Assembly: GCA_023387085.1 (NCBI GenBank) | Contig: JAEWIL010000070.1 | Coordinates: 1 to 6,529 of the forward strand | DNA from: Pseudomonadota bacterium | GTDB lineage: Bacteria; Pseudomonadota; Alphaproteobacteria; Sphingomonadales; Sphingomonadaceae | Length of the DNA stretch: 6,529 nucleotides | Direction: 5' to 3' | Part shown: one piece after another, positions 1 to 4,785 of the stretch | How positions within the stretch are numbered: position 1 is the first letter of the stretch | How the letters are laid out: the number at the start of each line of letters is the position of its first letter | Translations under genes and position numbers: made by a program | The notes under the pieces: generated by a model | Databases searched by the model: none | What the model was told of the DNA's origin: nothing | The model's input: the letters and a program-made list of their open reading frames with translations, nothing else

Positions 1-458
1 TTCGTCGTGTGAAGGGCGATTGCGAGCCATATTTTCTGACTTTCCGCCTCGGGGACGCCGTGCTCGAGCAGGAAGTCGCGGGCAGCATCGGCTCCATCAA
101 CCTCATAGCGCTTGTGGCTTTCTGCATATCCCGCGGTGAGGCCATAATCGTGAAAGACGGCGGCGACGAAGAGCAGATCGGGATCGAAATGCAGCCCCTT
201 ACGCTTTCCCGCGAGCACGGCCCAATGATAGACCCGCATAGAGTGCTGAAACAGCAGTTCGCCTTCCGGGTTGCGAACATACCGCACTGCATCGCGCGCA
301 AGTATGCTGCCCGGCGTTTTCAGGACATCGTCGACCCTAGTCGGAGCGCTAGGGGTGGCAGCGGTCACGGCCGATCCGGATGGACCGGCATACGCCACCG
401 GCGCGCCGCTCATCATGATTGCCGCGCCAACGGCAGCCGCGAGAGTATGAATTCTCAT
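1..458 (-). CDS. Exported HD-domain protein, cyanamide-hydratase-like paralog (C-terminus off the left edge)
   Basis: Translating the minus strand from the ATG at 458 gives 152 codons, open to the window edge, so the C-terminus is missing. Residues 1-24 look like a Sec signal peptide: MRIH, a hydrophobic core LAAAVGAAIM, then a cleavage motif AYA at 22-24. The mature part holds an HD-type metal site: His72 in QHS, His103-Asp104 in FHD, and His150 in ALHTT; the last Asp of the motif would lie off the edge. From about residue 67 it aligns without gaps to the neighbouring gene at 542-1186, with 46 of 87 positions identical by hand count, so the two are paralogs. A good Shine-Dalgarno, AAAGGTGA (464-471), lies 5 bases before the ATG and fixes the start. 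It lies 83 bases downstream of its paralog in the same direction with no terminator between, so co-transcription is likely. Substrate unknown; hydratase or phosphohydrolase activity is family-based inference. Confidence 0.85.
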   Translation of the reverse strand, partial: MRIHTLAAAVGAAIMMSGAPVAYAGPSGSAVTAATPSAPTRVDDVLKTPGSILARDAVRYVRNPEGELLFQHSMRVYHWAVLAGKRKGLHFDPDLLFVAAVFHDYGLTAGYAESHKRYEVDGADAARDFLLEHGVPEAESQKIWLAIALHTT

Positions 459-541
459 GGATATCACCTTTCCTTGGAGCTCTGCCTATCGACACGCCCT
501 GCCCGACGCGCGCATAGACAAATGGGCAATCGAGCGGTGGC

Positions 542-1186
542 CTAGATCGGCCAAGCCGACCCGAGTATGATCGAGCAGAAATTACCGCGTACGAAATTCT
601 CGGGATCCTTCAGCGCGAGGACGTCCGCCTTGACGTTGCCGAAGGTTGTGTCGGGCTTTTTGATGATTCCTTGGGCAAAATGCGCGATGATGCCTTCCTT
701 GAAATTTTCCTCGCGCGGGTGGCATATGCAGACATGGTTGCGCTGTTCATGCGTGAAGTCGTGATAGGCGATGCCGAGCACGTCCATCTCGACCCCCGCG
801 GTAGTCAGCGCGATCGTGGGGCGCATATGTTCGGGAACGCCGGGTGTCGTGTGGAGCGCGATCGCGGTCCAGACATCGTCGATATCGCGTTCCGAAACAT
901 TATAGCCCTTCATGAAATCGCGTGCGGCGTTGGCACCGTCGACCTCGAAACGGAGGTCGGCACTGGAATATGCCGGGGTCAGCCCCATGTCGTGGAACAT
1001 GGCGGCGAGGTAGAGCAGTTCGGCGTCGTATTTCAGGCCCCGGCGTTCACCGGTGAGCGCGCCCCAGATGAAAACGCGGCGGCTGTGGTTGAAGAGGAGA
1101 TCATCCTCCGTGTCGCGGACGAGCTGCGTCGCGGCGCGGGCGATCGCGCTGTCGGGAACATGAATTCCGGCAATGGTATCGGTCAT
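542..1186 (-). CDS. HD-domain protein, cyanamide-hydratase-like family (cytoplasmic)
   Basis: A 214-residue protein with no signal peptide. Visible HD metal ligands are His34 (FNHS), His65-Asp66 (MFHD) and a late Asp135 (VEMDVLG); His112 (ALHTT) is also conserved in the paralog. The layout LLFNHSRRVF, FHDMGLT, RFEVDGANAARDF resembles the HD proteins grouped with fungal cyanamide hydratase (a metal-dependent hydratase), but phosphohydrolase chemistry cannot be excluded. The frame is open upstream to 1444. The ATG at 1186 is chosen because it has a strong Shine-Dalgarno, AAGGAG, 5 bases before it, and because the upstream extension is Arg/Ser-rich and non-conserved. The gene is first in a probable two-gene unit with the exported paralog, and is divergent from the GlxA-type regulator at 1412. 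That arrangement suggests control by the regulator. The family call is fairly sure; the substrate is unknown. Confidence 0.9.
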   Translation of the reverse strand: MTDTIAGIHVPDSAIARAATQLVRDTEDDLLFNHSRRVFIWGALTGERRGLKYDAELLYLAAMFHDMGLTPAYSSADLRFEVDGANAARDFMKGYNVSERDIDDVWTAIALHTTPGVPEHMRPTIALTTAGVEMDVLGIAYHDFTHEQRNHVCICHPREENFKEGIIAHFAQGIIKKPDTTFGNVKADVLALKDPENFVRGNFCSIILGSAWPI

Positions 1187-1191
1187 GATAG

Positions 1192-1197
1192 CTCCTT
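1192..1197 (-). promoter_or_regulatory. Ribosome binding site fixing the start of the cytoplasmic HD gene
   Basis: On the minus strand the sequence AAGGAG stands 5 bases before the ATG at 1186. It decides between this start and an open frame reaching much further upstream. Confidence 0.8.
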
Positions 1198-1353
1198 TCT
1201 TTGGGCACGGCTCCGCCCCGGCGCGAAAGCGCGGCCGCGACGGTCCGGGGGCAATTGTGAATCGAAAGGACAGCGCCGGTCGGGATGACGGGGTGCCGGC
1301 GCAATCCCTGCTGTCTTTTTGGGCGCGCGACGCCATGATCGCAACGGACGCGC

Positions 1354-1392
1354 GGCTCCGAATCGAGACAAGCAGACTCCGGATCGAGCCAA
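1354..1392. promoter_or_regulatory. Tandem 18-base direct repeat with 21 bp period, probable operator of the GlxA-type regulator
   Basis: Copy 1 (1354-1371) reads GGCTCCGAATCGAGACAA and copy 2 (1375-1392) reads GACTCCGGATCGAGCCAA. They match at 15 of 18 positions, and corresponding bases are exactly 21 bp apart, two turns of the DNA helix. They lie in the 225-base divergent region, ending 19 bases before the regulator's start codon. AraC-family proteins typically bind direct half-sites about 21 bp apart on one helix face, so these are the best candidate for its binding site. Their closeness to the regulator start suggests autoregulation; they are about 170-200 bases from the HD gene start, so control of that side is less certain. 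The repeat is seen directly; its role is inferred. Confidence 0.6.
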
Positions 1393-1411
1393 CTGAACGA
1401 AGAAGACGATC

Positions 1412-2395
1412 ATGGTGATGCAGAGAGTCGCAATCGCGATCCATGACGGTGTCCAGGCGCTCGATGTTGCGGGACCGCTCGACGTATTCGCCGAAGCCAA
1501 TATGTTTGTGCCGGAGGGCGAAGGCTATGAGGTCCTGCTGGTCGGAGCGACGCGCGATGCCGTTCGCGCTTCAAACCGCATGCAAATGGTTGCGGACCTG
1601 GTATTCGAAGAGGCGCTCGGCGGCTTCGACATCTTGCTCGTCGCGGGCAGCCCGGCGCTGCCCTACGTCGAACCCGAACCCGCGATGCGTGCATGGCTCG
1701 AACAGGCGCCATCGCGTGCGAGCCTCTACGGATCGATCTGTACCGGCGCCTTTGCACTCGGCCATGCGGGATTACTCGACGGCAAGCGGGTGACGACGCA
1801 CTGGCAAATCGCGCAAAAGCTCGCCGACCGATTTCCCGCGGCCCATGTCGAGCATGACCGCATCCACTTGCGCGATGGTCGCCTCGTCACCTCCGCAGGT
1901 GTTACCGCAGGGATCGACCTCGCACTCGCATTGGTGGGCGAACGCCACGGGCAAGCCGTGGCGGTCGCGGTCGCCAAACGACTAGTCGTCGTCGCCCAGC
2001 GGCAGGGCGGTCAGTCGCAGTTCAGCCCGTATCTCAGTGCGCCGGCCGATCCCGAATCCCCTATCGCGCGCGTGCAGCATCATGTGACCGGCAATCTCGG
2101 CGCACGGCATACGCTGGACAGTCTCGCGAAACATGTGGGGATGAGCGCACGGGGCCTGTCGCGTCATTTCGTTCAGGAAACGGGCATTACGCCGCACGAG
2201 TTTGTCGAACGCGCCCGCGTCGATGCCGCCCGCGGGATGCTCGAGGCAAGCGACCGGGCGCTCAAGGCCGTTGCCTTCGATTGCGGCTTCGGCACCACCG
2301 ACCGCATGCGGACAATTTTCACTCGGCGGCTCGGGATAACCCCTCGCCAGTACCGCGCGAGTTTCGGCCCGGATCAGACAATTCGCCGGAAATAG
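1412..2395 (+). CDS. GlxA-family transcriptional regulator (DJ-1/PfpI domain plus AraC-type HTH)
   Basis: A 327-residue two-domain regulator. Residues about 4-185 form a DJ-1/PfpI (class I amidotransferase-like) fold: start MQRVAIAIHDGVQALDVAGP, nucleophile-elbow sequence YGSICTGAFALG with Cys110, then TTHW (128-131) and TSAGVTAGIDLAL (160-172). Residues about 215-316 are the AraC/XylS DNA-binding domain, with a first helix-turn-helix at TLDSLAKHVGMSARGLSRHF (234-253) and the second-helix signature VAFDCGFGTTDRMR...GITPRQYR (287-314). In this family the DJ-1 domain senses a small, often nitrogenous ligand and usually has no enzyme activity. The length is normal for the family. The start could be the ATG at 1412 or the one at 1418; only a weak AAGAAG lies upstream. 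It is divergent from the two HD genes and preceded by a 21-bp-spaced direct repeat, so it probably controls itself and perhaps those genes. The ligand is unknown. Confidence 0.93.
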   Translation: MVMQRVAIAIHDGVQALDVAGPLDVFAEANMFVPEGEGYEVLLVGATRDAVRASNRMQMVADLVFEEALGGFDILLVAGSPALPYVEPEPAMRAWLEQAPSRASLYGSICTGAFALGHAGLLDGKRVTTHWQIAQKLADRFPAAHVEHDRIHLRDGRLVTSAGVTAGIDLALALVGERHGQAVAVAVAKRLVVVAQRQGGQSQFSPYLSAPADPESPIARVQHHVTGNLGARHTLDSLAKHVGMSARGLSRHFVQETGITPHEFVERARVDAARGMLEASDRALKAVAFDCGFGTTDRMRTIFTRRLGITPRQYRASFGPDQTIRRK

Positions 2396-2728
2396 CCGGC
2401 CAGGATAGCATTCCTGTCGCCTGCCGTCGCGTTGCACGCGCAGTAACCGATAACCACGCTCTGCTTATCCACTTTTCGGAAAAACTCGTGTCGACCGCCG
2501 CGAAGCGCCAGCACCGTCTTGATTGCCAAGAGTGTGAGCTTTCATTGGGTTCCCCCTTATTCAGCCCCATACTCGGGAAGCCAAATTTCAAGGTAGAAAA
2601 TTATCCCCCTGGTCCCCCTGCAGTTTTTGCTGAGCTGCTACAACGGAATGGACAGCGAGTTGATCTATCCGATCATACGCCGGATTTGCACCACTCAAGA
2701 AAGTTTGGGATGCCCCCGGACCGGAGGG
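2396..2728. other. Intergenic region without a confident gene
   Basis: This stretch of about 330 bases between the regulator and tRNA-Tyr is less GC-rich than its surroundings. I see no recognisable protein, RNA family or strong terminator. A short hairpin (CAGGA, loop TAGCAT, TCCTG; 2401-2416) follows the regulator stop but has no T-run, so it is only a weak terminator candidate. On the minus strand there is a convincing start signal at 2545 (see the separate entry). CCCCC tracts occur near 2552, 2604 and 2613. Immediately 3' of the tRNA a short imperfect CCCTC/GGGGG hairpin could help end tRNA transcription, again without a clear T-run. Confidence 0.5.
2465..2545 (-). CDS. Possible 26-codon small ORF with a strong ribosome binding site (doubtful)
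   Basis: The minus strand has AAGGGGGA (2551-2558) followed after 5 bases by ATG at 2545. That opens a 26-residue frame starting MKAHTLGNQD and ending in TAA at 2465. The product matches nothing I recognise. Removing a single A after the ATG would instead open a longer frame reading MKLTLLAIKTVLALRGGRHE and continuing to a TGA at 2374-2376, inside the 3' end of the regulator gene. That longer frame has a coding-like base pattern by hand count (GC about 58, 44 and 69 percent at codon positions 1, 2 and 3). It could be a tiny gene, a frameshifted remnant or chance. Confidence 0.2.
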   Translation of the reverse strand: MKAHTLGNQDGAGASRRSTRVFPKSG

Positions 2729-2814
2729 TGGTGGACAGGGCTGGATTCGAACCAGCGTACGGAAACCCGGGCAGATTTACAGTCTGCTGCCTTTAACCAC
2801 TCGGCCACCTGTCC
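2729..2814 (-). tRNA. tRNA-Tyr (anticodon GTA)
   Basis: The minus strand folds as a complete class II tRNA of 86 bases including an encoded CCA end. The acceptor stem is GGACAGG (5') with CCTGTCC (3'), followed by discriminator A and CCA at 2729-2731. The anticodon stem-loop is GCAGA CTGTAAA TCTGC, giving anticodon GTA at 2778-2780. A variable arm of the length typical for tRNA-Tyr follows, then the T arm GCTGG TTCGAAT CCAGC. The anticodon, long variable arm and A73 all agree with tyrosine. It is divergent from rlmB. Confidence 0.97.
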
Positions 2815-2839
2815 ATTGGGGCCCGCTTTGGGAAGCGGT

Positions 2840-2868
2840 CCAATGGCGAAACGAGGCTTGCCTGTCAA
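2840..2868 (-). promoter_or_regulatory. Candidate promoter of tRNA-Tyr
   Basis: The minus strand carries a perfect -35 hexamer TTGACA (2863-2868). Seventeen bases further is CATTGG (2840-2845), a poor match to the -10 consensus. Transcription would start near 2833, giving a leader of about 20 bases before the mature tRNA. That leader region contains a perfect 6-bp hairpin (CCGCTT, loop TGGG, AAGCGG; 2823-2838). The -35 match and its distance from the tRNA support the call; the weak -10 limits it. Confidence 0.45.
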
Positions 2869-2893
2869 TGCCGCTCGTGGGAAAGGCGCGCGC

Positions 2894-3661
2894 ATGAGAC
2901 AATTTTCCCGTCACCGCCGCCCTCAGGGCCAATCCGGCCGTGGTCAGGCCATCCGTTTCTGGGGCCGTCACGCCGTTTTGGCGGCACTCGCCAACCCTGA
3001 TCGCACCGTCAAGCGCATCTGGGGCACGCGCGAGGCCTTGGGCCAGCTCGACCTGCCGCCGGTGATTCCGATCAGCTATGCCGACGTGACCGACCTTGCG
3101 CGCCTTGTTGCACGCGATGCTCCGCACCAGGGCCTGGTGGTCGAGGTCGACCCGCTCGACGACGTTCATCTGTCGGATCTGCTGCAGGACGAGGTGGATA
3201 CCGGCAGCACGCGGCCGCTGGTGATCCTCGATCAGGTTACCGATCCCCACAATATCGGCGCGGTGCTCCGCTCGGCCGCCGCCTTCGACGCCGCCGCGAT
3301 CGTCACGCAGGACCGTCACAGCCCGCCCGAAAGCGGCGTGATCGCGCGTTCGGCGTCGGGGGCGCTGGAAATCGTGCCGTGGGTGCGCGTCGTCAACCTG
3401 TCGCGCGCGCTGGAAGAAATCGCGGAGGCGCAATATTGGCGCATCGGGCTGATGGGCGACACCGAGACGACGCTCGGCTCGACCCTCGACGGTAGCAAGG
3501 TGGCGCTGGTCCTCGGCTCCGAAGGCGACGGGATGCGTCACAATGTCATGGAGCATTGCGACGTGCTGGCGAAGCTGCCGATCTCGCCGCGGATGGAAAG
3601 CCTCAACATCTCGAACGCCGCGGCTATCGCGCTCTACGCGGTCGCCACGGCGGCCGGTTAA
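2894..3661 (+). CDS. rlmB: 23S rRNA (guanosine-2'-O)-methyltransferase RlmB, SpoU/TrmH family
   Basis: A 255-residue SPOUT-class methyltransferase. In its family RlmB uses S-adenosylmethionine to methylate the 2'-O of G2251 in the 23S rRNA P-loop during 50S assembly. Residues about 20-90 form the N-terminal RNA-binding part, starting with the typical FWGRHAVLAAL. The three SpoU motifs are all present: motif 1 HNIGAVLRSAAAF (119-131, with Asn120 and Arg126), motif 2 LVLGSEGDGM (205-214, with Glu210) and motif 3 ISPRMESLNISNAAAIALYA (230-249). The ATG at 2894 is preferred because GGAAAGG lies 7 bases before it. An in-frame ATG at 2843 (272 residues) would put the start inside the presumed tRNA-Tyr promoter. 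E. coli RlmB has 243 residues, so the length fits. A TrmH-type tRNA methyltransferase is a less likely alternative. It ends 4 bases from the convergent ferredoxin gene. Confidence 0.93.
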   Translation: MRQFSRHRRPQGQSGRGQAIRFWGRHAVLAALANPDRTVKRIWGTREALGQLDLPPVIPISYADVTDLARLVARDAPHQGLVVEVDPLDDVHLSDLLQDEVDTGSTRPLVILDQVTDPHNIGAVLRSAAAFDAAAIVTQDRHSPPESGVIARSASGALEIVPWVRVVNLSRALEEIAEAQYWRIGLMGDTETTLGSTLDGSKVALVLGSEGDGMRHNVMEHCDVLAKLPISPRMESLNISNAAAIALYAVATAAG

Positions 3662-3665
3662 GCCG

Positions 3666-3983
3666 TCAATCCTCCGCGGCGATCCGCACGCGAAGGCCGT
3701 CGAGCGCGTCGCTGAACGGAATCTGGCACGACAGGCGCGAATTATCGTCGCGGTCGGTTGTCGAATCGAGGAGGTCGTTCTCGTCCTCGCTCATCGCCGG
3801 CATCGCGCTCTGGTCACCGCCCTCGACGTGGACGTGGCAGGTCGCGCACGAGCAGCATCCGCCACACAGAGCGAGCAGTTCGTCGAAACCCGCGTCGCGG
3901 ATATTCTCCATGACCGTCAGGCTGGTGTCGCCTTCGATCTCATGCTCTTCTCCATCGCGCGTCACCACAATCAGCTTGGCCAT
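3666..3983 (-). CDS. [2Fe-2S] ferredoxin, adrenodoxin/putidaredoxin type
   Basis: A 105-residue soluble electron-transfer protein, close to the usual length for the family (about 106). Cluster ligands fit the C-x5-C-x2-C...C pattern: Cys40, Cys46 and Cys49 in CGGCCSCATCHVHV, and Cys86 in RLSCQIP. Such ferredoxins pass electrons from an NAD(P)H-dependent reductase to cytochromes P450, Rieske oxygenases or Fe-S assembly; no reductase or P450 lies nearby, so the partner is unknown. Two extra cysteines (Cys43, Cys44) sit inside the cluster loop, where putidaredoxin has Ser-Ala. The acidic C-terminal half (SEDENDLLDSTTDRDD) resembles the partner-binding helix of the family. The ATG at 3983 (MAKLIVV) is chosen over the one at 3995 because GGGGA lies just before it and none precedes the other. 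It is divergent from the DNA glycosylase with 100 bases between starts. Confidence 0.93.
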   Translation of the reverse strand: MAKLIVVTRDGEEHEIEGDTSLTVMENIRDAGFDELLALCGGCCSCATCHVHVEGGDQSAMPAMSEDENDLLDSTTDRDDNSRLSCQIPFSDALDGLRVRIAAED

Positions 3984-4069
3984 GCTAGTCCCCATAGGTT
4001 CGTGTCGCAGGCGCTATGTCGTGCGTTGCGCGGCAAATCAAGCGTTGCTAATGACAACGAAGAGAACAA

Positions 4070-4075
4070 AAGGAG
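4070..4075 (+). promoter_or_regulatory. Ribosome binding site selecting the GTG start of the DNA glycosylase
   Basis: AAGGAG lies 8 bases before the GTG at 4084. An ATG at 4079 is only 3 bases away from it and out of frame, ending after 9 codons. An in-frame ATG at 4051 lies upstream of the site and has no such signal. The spacing therefore supports GTG 4084 as the start. Confidence 0.7.
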
Positions 4076-4083
4076 AAAATGAC

Positions 4084-4701
4084 GTGGGCCTTAGCCAGGA
4101 AGAGCTGAACGCCGGAATCGATGCGATCGCCGAACGGGACGCGAACTTCGCCCGCGCGCTTGGCCACGCGGGGTATCCCGAACCGCGGATCCGCGAGCGC
4201 GGCTATACCACCCTTCTCCGCACCATCGTCGGCCAGCAGGTCAGCGTCGCGGCTGCGACGTCGATCTGGAACAAGCTGGAGGCGGAATTTGGCGCCGATT
4301 GTCCGGCCGACGTCATCGCCGCCGCGGATTTCGACGCGCTGCGCGCTTGCGGGCTTTCCGGGCAGAAACAGGGTTATGCCAAGAGCCTCGCGCAACTGAT
4401 CCTCGACGGCGAACTCAAATTCGACGCGCTCCCCGCCGATGACGAGGAAGCGATTGCGTTGCTCACCAAGGTGAAGGGCATCGGGCGCTGGTCGGCGGAA
4501 ATCTATCTGCTTTTCGCCGAGGGACGCCCGGACATCTGGCCCGCCGGCGATCTGGCCGTGCAGGAAGCCGTTGGCCGCATTCTCCAGCTCGGCGCGCGGC
4601 CGAGCGAGAAGCAGGCGCGCGAACTCGCCGAAGCGTGGCGTCCGCACCGCGGGGCCGTCGCGATCTTTAGCTGGCACTGTTATAATATGGATGTCATCTG
4701 A
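4084..4701 (+). CDS. DNA-3-methyladenine glycosylase II-like protein (AlkA/HhH-GPD family, short form)
   Basis: A 205-residue base-excision repair glycosylase. It would cleave the N-glycosidic bond of alkylated purines such as 3-methyladenine, leaving an abasic site. Visible features are the helical core GYTTLLRTIVGQQVSVAAA (40-58), the DNA-binding helix-hairpin-helix LLTKVKGIGRWSAEIYLLF (126-144, hairpin KGIGRWSA), and the catalytic Asp156 in WPAGDLAVQEAV. The C-terminus WRPHRGAVAIFSWHCYN (185-201) matches the family. It lacks the N-terminal domain of E. coli AlkA (282 residues), as expected for the short bacterial form. The start is GTG at 4084, set by AAGGAG at 4070-4075; an in-frame ATG at 4051 is possible but would add 11 poorly conserved residues. 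It is divergent from the ferredoxin and ends before a strong terminator. No Ada box or adaptive-response partner is visible. Confidence 0.92.
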   Translation: MGLSQEELNAGIDAIAERDANFARALGHAGYPEPRIRERGYTTLLRTIVGQQVSVAAATSIWNKLEAEFGADCPADVIAAADFDALRACGLSGQKQGYAKSLAQLILDGELKFDALPADDEEAIALLTKVKGIGRWSAEIYLLFAEGRPDIWPAGDLAVQEAVGRILQLGARPSEKQARELAEAWRPHRGAVAIFSWHCYNMDVI

Positions 4702-4733
4702 CAGCAGGCGGCCCGAGCCAACGCAAATAAAAT

Positions 4734-4766
4734 GGCCGGGCGGAGCATTCTCCACCCGGCCTTTTT
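4734..4766 (+). terminator. Rho-independent terminator between the convergent glycosylase and tig genes
   Basis: A GC-rich hairpin has arms GGCCGGG (4734-4740) and CCCGGCC (4755-4761), one C/A mismatch, an inner stem GGAG/CTCC and a CATT loop. It is followed by TTTTT (4762-4766) on the plus strand. On the minus strand the hairpin is followed by ATTTTATTT, so it can probably also end tig transcription, acting in both directions. Confidence 0.9.
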
Positions 4767-4785
4767 GTCGATAGTCCGAATACGC

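Noticed and set aside
9..545. Plus-strand open frame of 178 codons
   Set aside because: It is the antisense shadow of the exported HD gene, whose paralogy, signal peptide and ribosome site establish the minus-strand reading.
1221..1232. GCGC-GAAA-GCGC mini-hairpin with a GNRA-type loop in the HD gene leader region
   Set aside because: Only four pairs, and on the minus strand that would be transcribed the loop is TTTC; likely chance in GC-rich DNA.
671..1288. Plus-strand open frame of 205 codons opposite the cytoplasmic HD gene
   Set aside because: Shadow of the HD gene on a high-GC strand; no recognisable domain, and the minus-strand protein aligns with its paralog.
2729..2814. tRNA-Tyr as an integration site for a mobile element
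   Set aside because: No second copy of the tRNA 3' end, no integrase and no foreign-looking gene cluster are present in the window.
2627..2893. Upstream open frame in line with rlmB, containing a GLDSNQR...ADLQSAAFNHSA-type peptide
   Set aside because: It runs straight through the tRNA-Tyr gene; this peptide is the well-known false translation of tRNA-Tyr. The real rlmB start is at 2894 or at most 2843.
2777..3556. Minus-strand open frame of 259 codons opposite rlmB
   Set aside because: The plus strand carries all three SpoU motifs in order; the minus-strand product is Arg/His-rich, typical of an antisense frame in high-GC DNA, and overlaps the tRNA.
4043..4059. CGTTG-N7-CAACG inverted repeat between the ferredoxin and glycosylase genes
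   Set aside because: Five-base arms are expected by chance, and no second copy or promoter element aligns with it.
4048..4755. Minus-strand open frame of 235 codons opposite the DNA glycosylase
   Set aside because: Antisense shadow; it crosses the terminator hairpin and has no family features, while the plus strand has the HhH motif and catalytic Asp.
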